This document shows, piece after piece, positions 29,280 to 40,238 of a stretch of 64,000 nucleotides of DNA. The first letter of the stretch is position 1; every line of letters begins with the position of its first letter. Position numbers and translations under genes: made by a program. Where the stretch lies: positions 6,001,501 through 6,065,500 of the forward strand of contig NZ_CP119422.1 in the NCBI RefSeq assembly GCF_030506285.1, written 5' to 3'. Source of the stretch: Catalinimonas niigatensis (GTDB lineage Bacteria; Bacteroidota; Bacteroidia; Cytophagales; Cyclobacteriaceae). The notes beneath the pieces were generated by a model, which saw only the letters and a list, made by a program, of their open reading frames with translations, was not told the origin of the DNA and searched no databases.

Positions 29280-32200
29280 ATGAATAATCAAGACCAAAAC
29301 AAAGTAACCAGAGAATTTGGGTTAACCTCTCTGTCGGTAAATAACCGAACCAGTGTGATCATCCTTACTTTTATTATTGCCATACTGGGTATCACTTCTT
29401 ACATTTCTATGCCTAAGGAGAGTTTTCCAGAAGTGGTTTTCCCTACTATTTATGTGGGTACACCTTATCCAGGTAACTCACCGGTCGATATGGAAAATCT
29501 GATTACTCGTCCCATTGAAAAGGAAATCAAGGGGATTACCGGAGTGGATAATGTCACCTCTACTTCTATTCAGGATTACTCCACAATTATTGTAGAATTT
29601 ACCCCGGAAGTCGACTTATCCAAAGCGCTACAAGATGTAAAAGATGCAGTAGATCAGGCAAAAAGTGAACTGCCCACAGATTTGGATGAAGATCCTAGTG
29701 TTTTTGAGATCAACCTACAGGATCTTCCTATCATGTACATCAATATCTCAGGCGACTATAGCAATGACGAACTTGAAGAATATGCCGAATATCTTCAGGA
29801 TGAAATAGAAGCACTTAGGGAAACACAGGAAGCCAATATCAGTGGACTGCTGGAAAGAGAAATTCAGGTGAATGCCAATCCATATGAAATGGAGGCCAGG
29901 AGGGTCTCTTTTTCTGATATTCAGAATGCTATTGCTGCTGAAAACGTAACCATTTCAGGAGGCAATATCAAAGCCAAAGAATTCAGAAGGTCCCTAAGGG
30001 TAGCGGGTGAATTTACAGATGCTGCTCAAATTGAAGATGTGATTGTAAAAACCGAAGACGGAAATATTGTTTATGTAAGAGATGTAGCTACGGTAGCAGA
30101 TACTTATGAAGAGCGTAGCAGCTACGCCAGGATGAATGAAAATCCGGTTGTAACACTAGGCGTGGTAAAAAGAAGAGGTGAGAACTTAATTGCTGCATCA
30201 GACAAAATCAAAGAAATTGTAGCGCAGGCTCAGGAAAACCGCTTCCCTTCTGATCTGGAAGTTTTAATTACCAATGATCAATCCAAGGCGACTAAATCGC
30301 AATTGAATAACCTGGAGAATAGTATCATATCGGGGGTTATTCTGGTGGTTTTGGTGTTGATGTTTTTCCTGAACCTCAGAAATGCACTTTTTGTGGGTAT
30401 CGCCATACCGCTTTCCATGTTTATGTCTTTTATGGTGCTCAACTTCCTGGGTATCACCATCAACATGATGGTATTATTTTCCCTGATCCTGGCTTTGGGT
30501 ATGCTGGTAGATAATGGCATTGTAGTGGTTGAAAATATTTATCGTTTGATGCAGGAAGGTTATTCACCCATAAGAGCTGCCAAAGAAGGAGTAGGTGAAG
30601 TAGCTTTACCGATTATTACTTCTACCGCTACTACACTTGCTGCCTTTTTACCCCTGGCATTTTGGGGAGGACTCATAGGAGAGTTTATGCGGTATTTGCC
30701 TATCACCTTGATCATTGTGCTCTCTTGTTCACTTTTTGTAGCCTTGGTCGTCAATCCGGTATTGGCCGCCATGTATATGAAACTAGAAACCAGCGTAACC
30801 AACAGGAAAAAGAAGCGACTGATGATCATATCAGGTGTTTTGGCAGCCATCGCAGTTACATTTTATGTATTTCAGGCATTTACAATGGGTAATATACTGA
30901 TGCTGATTGCTCTGCTCATTCCCATCAATTTATATGTCTTCACACCAGCTATCAAATGGTTCCAGCTACATTTTCTGACATGGTTGGAGAAATATTATAC
31001 TAAAACGATTTCTTTTTCTTTGAGAGGCAGAAACCCTTATTTTGTTTTTTTTGGTACGGTTCTGCTTTTGTTCTTCTCTATCGGGCTAGTGATTGTAAAA
31101 CAACCCCTGGTAGAGTTTTTCCCGAGTAACGAACCTAATTACATTAATATTTTTATTGAAAAACCAATTGGATCTGATATTGAAGCTACGAATGAGCTTA
31201 CCCTGAAAATAGAAAAAAAGCTTTCTGAGGTACTTCAACCTTATGATTCTATTGTGGAAGCAGTAATTACTCAGGTTGGTGAAAATGCTAGTGATCCCAA
31301 TGCAGGTGTTAGTTCGGGTAATACACCGAACAAAGCAAGGATAAATGTCTCTTTTGTTGATTATGAATATCGTAATGATATTTCTACAGTTAAGGTGATG
31401 GATGATGTCCGCAGTATGGTAAGCCAGTTTCCCGGAGCTGAAATCACAGTAGATAAAGACCAGAATGGACCCCCTGTTGGAAAGCCAATTAATATTGAAG
31501 TAAATGGAGAGGAGTATGACAAACTCATTGCCTTGGCTAACCAGATCCAAAACCAGATAGAACAGGCGAATATTCCTGGAATTGAAGAGTTAAAAAAAGA
31601 TCTGGAGACAGGAAAACCCGAACTCTTGATAGATATTGACAGAGACAAAGCACGCCGTTTTGGGCTATCAACTTCAACCATAGCTACAGAGCTAAGAACT
31701 GCACTATTTGGTGTGGAGATATCCAAACTGAAGGAAGGTGAAGATGACTATCCCATTCAGCTGAGACTAGATGAAAGGTACCGATATGATGTAGATGCTT
31801 TGGTGAATCAAAAAATTAGCTTTCAGGACAAGAAAGGCAACAACAGGCAAGTTCCCATTTCATCAGTAGCAGATATTGAATATTCTTCTACTTATGGTTC
31901 GGTCAGAAGAAAAGACATGGACCGGGTGATTACCCTTTCCTCCAATGTATTGCAAGGATATAATGCTACCGAGATTAACCAAAGTATTCAGGATGTTGTA
32001 CAAAATATGGATATTCCCGCCGGCTACGAAGTTAGTTTTACCGGAGAACAGCAGGAGCAAGAGGAATCCAGCCAGTTTTTGTTCAATGCTTTGCTGATTG
32101 CAGTCATGCTAATCTTCTTTATTATTGTATCTCAGTTTAATTCAGTCATGACTCCCTTTATCATCATGACATCCGTTGTACTGAGTACGATTGGAGTATT

Positions 32201-32711
32201 CCTGGGACTGGTTGTTTTTGACATGAACTTTGTGATTATCATGACAGGTATCGGTATTATTTCATTGGCTGGAGTAGTAGTAAACAATGCCATTGTTTTG
32301 ATTGACTACACCAATCTGATCAGGGAAAGACGGCGTTCCGAACTGGGTGTGGCCGATGATGAGATACTTCCTTATCATGAAATTTTAAACAGTATTGTTG
32401 ATGGAGGTAGAGTGCGCTTGCGTCCCGTACTTTTAACGGCCATTACTACTGTATTAGGACTAATTCCATTGGCCATAGGCTTGAATATTAACTTCTTTAC
32501 TTTGTTCTCTGATTTTGATGCTCAGATTTATTATGGTGGTCCCAACGCAGATTTCTGGGGCCCTATGGCTTGGACAGTGATTTTCGGATTAACCTTTGCA
32601 ACCTTTCTCACATTGGTTGTAGTGCCGGTGATGTATCTATTGGTGGATAAAATTAAACTGCGAGCTTTTGATAAACGAAAAGTAGCCAAAGTTTCCTATT
32701 CCAAACAATAA
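29280..32711 (+). CDS. RND-family efflux transporter inner-membrane permease (AcrB/MdtB type)
   Basis: The 1143-residue protein has a first transmembrane helix (SVIILTFIIAILGITSYISM), a large periplasmic loop and a helix bundle with the proton-relay segment LGMLVDNGIVVVENIYR. A second periplasmic loop and a second bundle follow (GIISLAGVVVNNAIVLIDYTN). It is a proton-driven drug or metabolite exporter working with the adaptor and channel encoded upstream. It is somewhat longer than E. coli AcrB (1049), partly through an inserted loop around residues 505-560. A terminator follows. Confidence 0.95.
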   Translation: MNNQDQNKVTREFGLTSLSVNNRTSVIILTFIIAILGITSYISMPKESFPEVVFPTIYVGTPYPGNSPVDMENLITRPIEKEIKGITGVDNVTSTSIQDYSTIIVEFTPEVDLSKALQDVKDAVDQAKSELPTDLDEDPSVFEINLQDLPIMYINISGDYSNDELEEYAEYLQDEIEALRETQEANISGLLEREIQVNANPYEMEARRVSFSDIQNAIAAENVTISGGNIKAKEFRRSLRVAGEFTDAAQIEDVIVKTEDGNIVYVRDVATVADTYEERSSYARMNENPVVTLGVVKRRGENLIAASDKIKEIVAQAQENRFPSDLEVLITNDQSKATKSQLNNLENSIISGVILVVLVLMFFLNLRNALFVGIAIPLSMFMSFMVLNFLGITINMMVLFSLILALGMLVDNGIVVVENIYRLMQEGYSPIRAAKEGVGEVALPIITSTATTLAAFLPLAFWGGLIGEFMRYLPITLIIVLSCSLFVALVVNPVLAAMYMKLETSVTNRKKKRLMIISGVLAAIAVTFYVFQAFTMGNILMLIALLIPINLYVFTPAIKWFQLHFLTWLEKYYTKTISFSLRGRNPYFVFFGTVLLLFFSIGLVIVKQPLVEFFPSNEPNYINIFIEKPIGSDIEATNELTLKIEKKLSEVLQPYDSIVEAVITQVGENASDPNAGVSSGNTPNKARINVSFVDYEYRNDISTVKVMDDVRSMVSQFPGAEITVDKDQNGPPVGKPINIEVNGEEYDKLIALANQIQNQIEQANIPGIEELKKDLETGKPELLIDIDRDKARRFGLSTSTIATELRTALFGVEISKLKEGEDDYPIQLRLDERYRYDVDALVNQKISFQDKKGNNRQVPISSVADIEYSSTYGSVRRKDMDRVITLSSNVLQGYNATEINQSIQDVVQNMDIPAGYEVSFTGEQQEQEESSQFLFNALLIAVMLIFFIIVSQFNSVMTPFIIMTSVVLSTIGVFLGLVVFDMNFVIIMTGIGIISLAGVVVNNAIVLIDYTNLIRERRRSELGVADDEILPYHEILNSIVDGGRVRLRPVLLTAITTVLGLIPLAIGLNINFFTLFSDFDAQIYYGGPNADFWGPMAWTVIFGLTFATFLTLVVVPVMYLLVDKIKLRAFDKRKVAKVSYSKQ

Positions 32712-32721
32712 AAATGATTGG

Positions 32722-32746
32722 AACCCATCTATAACTTAGATGGGTT
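32722..32746 (+). terminator. Rho-independent terminator of the RND efflux operon
   Basis: A 10-bp perfect stem AACCCATCTA / TAGATGGGTT with a 5-base loop, followed by TCTTTTTTT. Confidence 0.92.
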
Positions 32747-32770
32747 TCTTTTTTTAGCAGAATTAGTGAT

Positions 32771-34027
32771 ATGGATAGATTAACATTTATTGGAATAGTT
32801 GCCTTACTTTTCTTTTTAATGGACTGGTACGTTTTTCAGGCAGTACGATCTGTAATTGATACCATGTCCGGTAACTGGAGAAAAGTAATATATGGAATTT
32901 ACTGGCTCATCACCATAATAAGCATCGGAGGGTTTCTTTACTACAACCTGGGCGGAAAAGAGGACATTGGCCGGGATTTTCGCACCATTATTTTCTCTTT
33001 CATTTTTGTCAATTACTTTTCTAAGTTATTCGGTGTCATCTTTCTGATGATAGATGATGTAGGACGTGCAGCGCGTTGGACTTGGTCACAATTTGCGGGT
33101 TCTTCTAGTGGATTAACTTCCGGAAAAGAAGGAGGAGGAATTTCCCGGTCAGACTTTTTGGTAAAATCTTCTTTGGTGGCTACCGCTATTCCTGCACTCA
33201 CCATGGGATATGGTATAATCTCAGGAGCGCACGACTACCGTATTAGAAGAAAGACAGTAAATTTGAAAAATCTCCCTGCAAGTTTTGATGGATTGAGAAT
33301 TGCCCAGATTTCTGATATTCATTCAGGCAGTTTTTTCAACAAAACAGCAGTAGCCGGTGGAATTGACATGCTGATGGACGAAAAGCCGGACATTGTCTTT
33401 TTTACAGGAGATCTGGTCAATGACCGGGCTGATGAAGTAAAAGATTATCAATCCTTATTTAGTAAATTAAAAGCTCCTCTGGGGGTATATTCTACCCTAG
33501 GTAACCATGATTATGGGGATTATGCCAGTTGGTCTTCTGGAGAAGCAAAACGTAAAAACCTGCAAAATCTAATACAAACCCATAAGCAGATGGGTTGGGA
33601 TCTGCTTATGAATGAGCACCGCTTTCTTAGTCAGGGAAGTGACAAGATCGCAATTCTAGGGATAGAAAACTGGGGAACCGGTGGTTTCGCTCAGTATGGT
33701 AAGCTGAATCAGGCTTATCAGGGTGCAAAAGATGCCCCCGTAAAACTTTTGCTTTCTCACGATCCCAGCCACTGGGACGCACAAGTGCGGCAACAGTATG
33801 AAGATATAGATATTATGTTTTCAGGACATACTCACGGAATGCAGTTTGGTATTGAAATAGGAGATTTTAAGTGGAGTCCGGTGCAATATCGCTACAAACA
33901 ATGGGCAGGTTTATACCAGGAAGGTGAGCAGTATTTATATGTGAACAGAGGATATGGTTACTTAGTCTTTCCCGGAAGAATAGGCATACTGCCTGAAATC
34001 ACTATTTTGGAACTGAAGAAAGCTTAG
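32771..34027 (+). CDS. Membrane-anchored metallophosphoesterase (YkuE/YaeI-like)
   Basis: The 418-residue protein has three or four N-terminal membrane helices (residues 1-100). A second hydrophobic stretch follows RSDFLVKSSLVATA, resembling a Tat-like signal-anchor placed internally. The catalytic domain has all metal ligands: SDIHSG, GDLVNDR, GNHDYG, SHDPSHW and GHTHGMQFG. Relatives hydrolyse lipid-linked or other phosphoesters at the outer face of the inner membrane; the substrate here is unknown. It stands alone after the efflux operon terminator. Confidence 0.9.
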   Translation: MDRLTFIGIVALLFFLMDWYVFQAVRSVIDTMSGNWRKVIYGIYWLITIISIGGFLYYNLGGKEDIGRDFRTIIFSFIFVNYFSKLFGVIFLMIDDVGRAARWTWSQFAGSSSGLTSGKEGGGISRSDFLVKSSLVATAIPALTMGYGIISGAHDYRIRRKTVNLKNLPASFDGLRIAQISDIHSGSFFNKTAVAGGIDMLMDEKPDIVFFTGDLVNDRADEVKDYQSLFSKLKAPLGVYSTLGNHDYGDYASWSSGEAKRKNLQNLIQTHKQMGWDLLMNEHRFLSQGSDKIAILGIENWGTGGFAQYGKLNQAYQGAKDAPVKLLLSHDPSHWDAQVRQQYEDIDIMFSGHTHGMQFGIEIGDFKWSPVQYRYKQWAGLYQEGEQYLYVNRGYGYLVFPGRIGILPEITILELKKA

Positions 34028-34138
34028 GGTAGGGGAAGTAGAGGGTTTCTTTCTCTAAAAAGCACTGAGAATCAATTTTTCCTGAAATACTAAATTATCC
34101 AACGAATAAAAGAGGAGAAAAACAAGCATACTAATGAA

Positions 34139-34160
34139 ATACGCTTCATATAAAGCGTAT
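34139..34160 (-). terminator. Hairpin at the dnaA 3' end, possible terminator
   Basis: An 8-bp perfect stem ATACGCTT / AAGCGTAT with a 6-base loop overlaps the last base of the dnaA stop. The following minus-strand tract is only weakly T-rich, so termination strength is uncertain. Confidence 0.55.
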
Positions 34161-35635
34161 CATTTCTTGATTTTCAGCTTGGTCTTAATACTTCTTATGT
34201 CTTCTGCTACATGGGGGTTATTTTCAATCATATCCTGCACACACTTTACTGCATGGATTACCGTAGCATGATCACGTCCGCCAAAATGATATCCAATTAC
34301 TTTTAGTGAATGCTTGGTATACTCTTTTGAGAGATACATGGCAACCTGCCGAGCAGTCACTACTTCCTTCTTCCTGGTTTTAGACTTCAATTCTTCCAGA
34401 TTAATATTAAATTGTTTGGAAGTAGTTTTCTGAATCTGATCTACGTTAAGTTCAGGTTCAGTATTCTGAATGATATTTTTAAGGATCTGTTTAGTGAGTT
34501 CTAAATCAACATTTCTTTCATTCAATGAAGCATGGGCGATAAGCGAAATAAGGATACCCTCTAGCTCTCTTACATTGGTATCTACATTATATGCAATATA
34601 TTCTATCACATCATCCGGCACATACATGCCGTCACTTTGCATTTTCCTTTGAATGATCGCTATCCTGGTCTCAAAATCAGGTGTCTGAAGGTCAGCCGTC
34701 AAGCCCCATTTAAAGCGGGAAATCAAGCGCTCAGTCAATCCATGAAGGTCACGGGGAGGACAGTCACTGGTCATGATAATCTGCTTACCCGATTGGTGGA
34801 GATGATTAAAAATATGGAAAAAGATTTCCTGTGTTTTTTCTTTTCCAGAGAGGAATTGTATATCGTCTATGATCAAGACTTCTACCTGAAGATAGAAGTT
34901 GGTGAATTTCTGGACATTGTTGTTTTTCAGTGCTTCAATGAACTGAGAGGTAAATTTCTCAGAGGATACATATAAAACAAATTTATCATCAAAGCTTTTT
35001 TTAATCTCATTTCCGATAGCCTGCACCAGATGCGTTTTGCCCAATCCTACACCTCCATAAAGCATCAATGGATTGAAAGCCGTATTGCCTGGTTTCATGG
35101 CAACAGCATAACCTGCTGAACGAGCCAGACGGTTGCAGTCTCCTTCTATGTAAGAATCAAAATCATACTTGGTGTTAAGATGTGAGGCTTGTTTTAAACT
35201 TTCTATGTCTTGGAATGAAAATGGACCATCGTAATTATGCTTGCCATATTCCTGAATTCTATGGTCAGCTCTGTTCTTGGGTGCATACTTAGAATGTGTG
35301 TTCTGGTTATTTTGGGTATTTGCTAAATTGAGCGGTATAGGTTTATTTTGTTTGCTATTATTCTCTACAATAACTGAATATTCAAGCTGACCATCTAACC
35401 CGATTTCAGCATCAATTGCTTTTCTTAATAGATATACATAATGCTCTTCCAACCACTCAAAGAAGAACTGACTAGGCACTTGTAAAGTAAGCGTCTTATT
35501 GATCAAACGAAGTGGTTTGATTGGGGCAAACCACGTTCTAAAACTTTGCTCGCCTACATTATCCCTGATGATCTGTAAACAGTTGTTCCAGACAATTTGA
35601 TGGTCTTTCTGCATCAGCATAGGGTTAGGACTCAT
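34160..35635 (-). CDS. dnaA: Chromosomal replication initiator protein DnaA
   Basis: The 491-residue AAA+ protein has domain I (residues 10-90), a linker rich in Asn and Gln, the ATPase domain with Walker A (GGVGLGKTH) and Walker B (VLIIDDIQFL), and the C-terminal DNA-binding signature GYHFGGRDHATVIHA. DnaA binds oriC boxes and opens the origin. The N terminus has several Met codons (MSPNPMLMQKD), so the true start may be 5 to 7 codons further in. It is divergent from mutA across a 0.6 kb AT-rich gap. Confidence 0.97.
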   Translation of the reverse strand: MSPNPMLMQKDHQIVWNNCLQIIRDNVGEQSFRTWFAPIKPLRLINKTLTLQVPSQFFFEWLEEHYVYLLRKAIDAEIGLDGQLEYSVIVENNSKQNKPIPLNLANTQNNQNTHSKYAPKNRADHRIQEYGKHNYDGPFSFQDIESLKQASHLNTKYDFDSYIEGDCNRLARSAGYAVAMKPGNTAFNPLMLYGGVGLGKTHLVQAIGNEIKKSFDDKFVLYVSSEKFTSQFIEALKNNNVQKFTNFYLQVEVLIIDDIQFLSGKEKTQEIFFHIFNHLHQSGKQIIMTSDCPPRDLHGLTERLISRFKWGLTADLQTPDFETRIAIIQRKMQSDGMYVPDDVIEYIAYNVDTNVRELEGILISLIAHASLNERNVDLELTKQILKNIIQNTEPELNVDQIQKTTSKQFNINLEELKSKTRKKEVVTARQVAMYLSKEYTKHSLKVIGYHFGGRDHATVIHAVKCVQDMIENNPHVAEDIRSIKTKLKIKK

Positions 35636-36238
35636 AAGCGTAATCTATTTTGAAGCATCTGTTAAATGCTGGAAATTTTTGACGGAAATTCACAAATTAA
35701 GTTCTTAGTAAAAGAATTAACTTGCGAGGGTTGGTAAAAATGAAAAAAAAATAGAAAACAAAAAAACAATCATTTTCTTGACATCAATGTAAGCAATGAA
35801 TGCAGGAAAAATTCTCTTCTAGTACATGGGAAAAGTTTAATTATTTATCAAAAAAATCTTGTATTTTTTTATGATAATTCACTTTAATATGTAGGTTTTA
35901 ACTCATTAAAAAACAGGACTTTATATTTAAAAAAATCAAGTTGTTAGTGAGAGGTTAAATTTTTTTTGATTTTTTTTCACAAAAAAACATTTGGTGATGA
36001 GGCTTAAATTTTTATGAAAATTTGTAGTGAAAATTAGTTGAATATCTAATCAGTTTTTTCTTGATTTTTATAAATTTTTGGTTCAATAAATAGTATAATT
36101 TGTTAAAATTTTCACATTTTTTATATCAAATTCATGTAAGTTTTTCAAGGTTTTTTCCGCCTTATTGATAAGGCAGTTGAAGCTTGTAATACTGGATTAA
36201 TTCATTTCTTTAGTTCAACAATTTTGTTAACTTTTTGC
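35636..36238. other. AT-rich gap between dnaA and mutA
   Basis: About 600 bases, strikingly rich in A and T runs. It must hold the divergent promoters of dnaA and mutA. I searched both strands by eye for TTATNCACA-type DnaA boxes and found none. A near-perfect palindrome lies at 36159-36174. I see no gene. Confidence 0.5.
36159..36174. promoter_or_regulatory. Palindrome GCCTTAT-TG-ATAAGGC upstream of mutA
   Basis: Two perfect 7-bp arms around a 2-base centre lie 65 bases before the mutA ATG. In otherwise AT-only sequence this is a plausible dimeric-regulator operator. No regulator is identified. Confidence 0.45.
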
Positions 36239-38071
36239 ATGTCACTACTTTACCCAAAAGAAAATCCTTTGTTTTCAAACTTCAAAGCAACTGCTAAGTT
36301 GAGCTGGTTGGAGCAGCTTTCCTCCGACTTAGCAAGTAAGAATTATGATAAACTTATGCTTGGAGAAAAAGTGGATGGGATAGAAGTGTATCCTTTCTAT
36401 GCAAAAGAAGATATTGCTCAGGATTTTATTAATTATCGCATATTTTCTGACAAAGCTTACACGCACCAAAGCTGGGAATTTCAGGAACCCATTGAACTCA
36501 ATCGTCTCAATGAAAGGCAAGCCAATGTATTGGCACTGCAAGCTTTAGCAGAAGGCACGGAAGCCTTATATTTTGATTGTTCTTCTGTAACTGTGTTACC
36601 CGATATTCCGGTTATTCTGCAAGCTATTATTCCCGAAGGAGTGACCATGAGTTGGAAGCTTCCTTTGTCCTGGCCAGCCAATCACTGGGGAGTGTTTAAA
36701 AGTTTATATGGCACCATCCACCTCAACCCTTTGGAAGATATATTTGCCAAAGGACAGGTGGATGAAAAGGGATTGGATTTACTTTCCAATTTATTGAATC
36801 ACGATCTTCCTAATCTTAAAAAACTATCCGTCAACGGGCAGCAGTTTGCCAATAGCGGAGCTTCAGTGATAAAGGAAGTAGCGCTCACCTGCAATTTGCT
36901 GGTCGCTTACCTGGATATACTCACAGATCGGGGACATTCAGCGCAGGATTTATTCCATACCTTAGAGATCAGTCTGGCTACCCGCTCTGCTTATTATATA
37001 GACATCGCAAAGTATCGGGCCATGCAGCTATTGTTGCACCAACTGTCAGAAGCTTATGGTGTGGAGCATGCTACCCAATTTCCTATCAGAGCAGTTTCTT
37101 CAACATACAATAAATCAGCTTATGATGTCCATGTCAATATGCTGAGGAATACTTCGGAAGCTATGGCGGCAGTTATCGGGGGCTGTAAGACAATCAGCAT
37201 ATTACCTCATACTGCTCAGTCTGCGTCAGAGTCAGCGTTTGCCAGAAGGATTGCCCGCAATGTATCACACATCCTCCGGCACGAAGCACATTTGGATCTG
37301 GTGCAGGATGCGGTGGCCGGTTCTTATGCCCTTGAAAAGCTGACCCGGCAGGTTGCTGAACAAGCCTGGGACTATTTTCTGGAGGTGGAAAAAGAAGGTG
37401 GGATACTGAAAGCCTTTGAGAAAGGAAAGGTACAAAAGGATATTACCCAATACGCCTCAGACTTTCTGCATAAGGCAGGCAGTAGGCAAAAAGTCTTTAT
37501 TGGCGCTAATCGTTATGCTGACCCATCGGTTCATACTCCCTCAGCAGCACAATTCTTAGAATCTGACACTCAAGCTGAGGTTAGTCAAAGTTTAGGCAAT
37601 ATCAACGGGCCTGCGGTGATTGAAGGTATTCGCTTCAAGATAGATCAGGCAGTAGCACTGGGCAAAAACAGACCAAAGGTAGGCCTCATGCGAATCAATG
37701 AGCAAGCGAAATCTGCTGTACTGAATGCCCGTTTTTCATTCCTGCAGGATTTGTTTGCTTCTGTTGGTGTAAGCAGCGAGAAATTTACAGACGCTTTCCT
37801 TTCACTGGAGCATCCGTCTGATATTTTGTCTGGTTTGGATGGATTAGTGCTGGTGAGTGATGATGAGCAGTATGCTGCCCTCACAGCTGAAGAGCTTAAG
37901 GAGGCTATTCTTGCTTATTCATTCCCTTGTATGCTGGCAGGGTATCCCGAGCCAATCGTCAATGCCCGGGAAAGCTATGGCATCTATGCTTTTATCCACT
38001 GGGGAATGTACCTGCCCGACTTTGCCCATACATTTTTGAAAGACATTAAATTCGGAACAGATGAAGCCTGA
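36239..38071 (+). CDS. mutA: Methylmalonyl-CoA mutase small (beta) subunit
   Basis: The protein has about 610 residues and the mutase barrel fold ([47 protein letters not shown]). Its C-terminal B12-like domain lacks the cobalt-ligating DxHxxG motif, as expected for the non-catalytic subunit. With MutB it interconverts succinyl-CoA and methylmalonyl-CoA in propionate metabolism. I chose the ATG at 36239 over an in-frame TTG 15 bases upstream. Its end overlaps mutB by 11 bases, indicating translational coupling. Confidence 0.94.
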   Translation: MSLLYPKENPLFSNFKATAKLSWLEQLSSDLASKNYDKLMLGEKVDGIEVYPFYAKEDIAQDFINYRIFSDKAYTHQSWEFQEPIELNRLNERQANVLALQALAEGTEALYFDCSSVTVLPDIPVILQAIIPEGVTMSWKLPLSWPANHWGVFKSLYGTIHLNPLEDIFAKGQVDEKGLDLLSNLLNHDLPNLKKLSVNGQQFANSGASVIKEVALTCNLLVAYLDILTDRGHSAQDLFHTLEISLATRSAYYIDIAKYRAMQLLLHQLSEAYGVEHATQFPIRAVSSTYNKSAYDVHVNMLRNTSEAMAAVIGGCKTISILPHTAQSASESAFARRIARNVSHILRHEAHLDLVQDAVAGSYALEKLTRQVAEQAWDYFLEVEKEGGILKAFEKGKVQKDITQYASDFLHKAGSRQKVFIGANRYADPSVHTPSAAQFLESDTQAEVSQSLGNINGPAVIEGIRFKIDQAVALGKNRPKVGLMRINEQAKSAVLNARFSFLQDLFASVGVSSEKFTDAFLSLEHPSDILSGLDGLVLVSDDEQYAALTAEELKEAILAYSFPCMLAGYPEPIVNARESYGIYAFIHWGMYLPDFAHTFLKDIKFGTDEA

Positions 38072-40202
38072 CTTTTTTAAGCATCCGTTTTCTTATAAGA
38101 CAATTGTTCCTGAACCTGAACGGAAAGGTGAAGCCTGGAATGCACCAGAGAGGATTAGCATCGCCTCCCAGTATACCTCAGAAGATAGCAAAGCGCTTGA
38201 ACATCTTCATTTTGTGGCCGGAGTTCCTCCTTACCTGCGTGGCCCCTATGCCAGCATGTATGCCACGCGTCCCTGGACCATCCGTCAGTATGCGGGCTTT
38301 TCTACTGCCGAAGAATCCAATGATTTCTACCGCAAAAATCTGGCAGCAGGGCAAAAAGGTTTGTCAGTTGCTTTTGATCTGGCTACCCACCGGGGCTATG
38401 ATTCGGATCATCCACGGGTAGCCGGTGATGTGGGCAAAGCGGGCGTAGCCATTGATACCGTAGAGGACATGAAAATTCTCTTTGACCAGATTCCTCTGGA
38501 AAAGATGTCAGTTTCCATGACCATGAATGGAGCGGTTGTTCCCATCATGGCTTTCTTTATCGTGGCTGCTGAGGAGCAGGGGGTAAGCCCTGAACAGCTC
38601 AGCGGCACCATTCAGAATGACATTCTTAAGGAGTTTATGGTACGCAATACCTACATCTATCCGCCGGAGCCATCTCTACGCATCATCGCTGATATTTTTG
38701 CCTATACAGCGCAACACATGCCCCGCTTCAATTCCATCAGCATCAGCGGTTACCATATGCACGAAGCCGGAGCACCGGCAGATGTAGAGTTGGCCTATAC
38801 TTTGGCCGATGGACTGGAATATGTGCGGACCGGTCTGAAAGCCGGATTGCAGATTGATGACTTTGCGCCGCGTCTGTCTTTCTTCTGGGGTATCGGCATG
38901 CATCACTTCATGGAAATTGCCAAACTAAGAGCCGGCCGCTTGCTTTGGGCAAAGCTCATGCAGCAGTTCAATCCTCAGAATCCCAAGTCTTTGGCTTTAC
39001 GTGCGCATAGCCAGACCTCGGGTTACAGCCTTACCGAGCAGGACCCTTTCAACAACGTGGCCCGTACCTGTGTGGAAGCGATGGCTGCGGTCTTTGGAGG
39101 CACTCAGTCCTTGCATACCAATTCGCTGGACGAAGCCATTGCTTTGCCCACGGAGTTTTCTGCCCGTATCGCCCGCAACACACAGTTGTATTTGCAGGAA
39201 GAAATTGACATCACCCACATTGTAGACCCCTGGGGAGGTTCTCATTATGTAGAGTACCTGACCGATGCCCTTTGCCGTAGGGCACTTGAACTGATTAACG
39301 AAGTGGAAGCACTGGGCGGTATGGCCAAAGCCATTGAGCAGGGTGTACCCAAAATGCGGATAGAGGAAGCAGCAGCCCGTAAGCAGGCACGTATAGATTC
39401 CGGTCAGGAGTTTATCATTGGTGTTAACCTGTATAAGGTAGAGAATGCTGCTGGTGAAGCGCAATCTTTTGACCTTAGGGAAGTAGACAATGCGCAGGTG
39501 AAAGCTTCTCAGCTGGCCAGGCTCAAAGCGGTGAAAGCCAGCAGAAATGAAGGTGAAGTAGGCTTTGCCCTGGAGGCACTTACCCAGGCTGCGGAAAGCA
39601 AAGAAGGAAATTTGCTCAGCCTGGCGGTGGAGGCTGCCAGAAAAAGAGCTACCTTAGGGGAGATTTCAGATGCCCTGGAAAAGGCTTTTGGCCGCTACCA
39701 GGCTACTGTCAGAACCATTTCAGGAGTATACGCCAGAGAAGTGTCAGATAACCAGGATTTTGCCGAAGCCCGTAGGCTCTCCGACGCCTTTGCCCAAATG
39801 GAAGGACGCCGTCCCCGCATCATGGTTGCCAAGATGGGGCAGGATGGGCATGACCGTGGTGCCAAAGTCATTGCCACCAGCTTCGCTGACCTGGGCTTTG
39901 ACGTAGACATAGGCCCTTTATTTCAAACCCCGGAAGAAGTGGCACGGCAGGCCGCCGAAAATGATGTGCATCTCATCGGCGTGTCCAGCCTGGCGGGTGG
40001 ACATAAGACACTCATTCCCCTGCTGTTTGAAGAACTGAAGAACATTGGCAGAGAGGATATTGAGATCATTGCCGGAGGTGTGATTCCTCCTAAAGATTAT
40101 GACTTCCTCTATCGGGCAGGCGTCCTGAAAATCTTTGGTCCAGGCACCGTTATCGCCAAAGCTGCCCAGGAAATCCTCCGGGCTTTGATGGATACGGATT
40201 GA
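38061..40202 (+). CDS. mutB: Methylmalonyl-CoA mutase large (alpha) catalytic subunit
   Basis: The 713-residue protein has the N-terminal CoA-binding mutase barrel ([21 protein letters not shown] region, then [12 protein letters not shown]). The C-terminal cobalamin domain carries [11 protein letters not shown], whose His is the lower cobalt ligand, followed by GVSSLAGGH and GGVIPPKDY. It is the B12-dependent catalytic subunit in the cytosol. Length and motifs match the family closely. It overlaps the 3' end of mutA by 11 bases. Confidence 0.97.
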   Translation: MKPDFFKHPFSYKTIVPEPERKGEAWNAPERISIASQYTSEDSKALEHLHFVAGVPPYLRGPYASMYATRPWTIRQYAGFSTAEESNDFYRKNLAAGQKGLSVAFDLATHRGYDSDHPRVAGDVGKAGVAIDTVEDMKILFDQIPLEKMSVSMTMNGAVVPIMAFFIVAAEEQGVSPEQLSGTIQNDILKEFMVRNTYIYPPEPSLRIIADIFAYTAQHMPRFNSISISGYHMHEAGAPADVELAYTLADGLEYVRTGLKAGLQIDDFAPRLSFFWGIGMHHFMEIAKLRAGRLLWAKLMQQFNPQNPKSLALRAHSQTSGYSLTEQDPFNNVARTCVEAMAAVFGGTQSLHTNSLDEAIALPTEFSARIARNTQLYLQEEIDITHIVDPWGGSHYVEYLTDALCRRALELINEVEALGGMAKAIEQGVPKMRIEEAAARKQARIDSGQEFIIGVNLYKVENAAGEAQSFDLREVDNAQVKASQLARLKAVKASRNEGEVGFALEALTQAAESKEGNLLSLAVEAARKRATLGEISDALEKAFGRYQATVRTISGVYAREVSDNQDFAEARRLSDAFAQMEGRRPRIMVAKMGQDGHDRGAKVIATSFADLGFDVDIGPLFQTPEEVARQAAENDVHLIGVSSLAGGHKTLIPLLFEELKNIGREDIEIIAGGVIPPKDYDFLYRAGVLKIFGPGTVIAKAAQEILRALMDTD

Positions 40203-40238
40203 CATGGCTTCAAGCAGCTTGGTCTATAATGATTAGCC

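Noticed and set aside
35636-36238. oriC at dnaA
   Set aside because: No TTATNCACA-type boxes were seen on either strand. AT-richness alone is not enough to call an origin.
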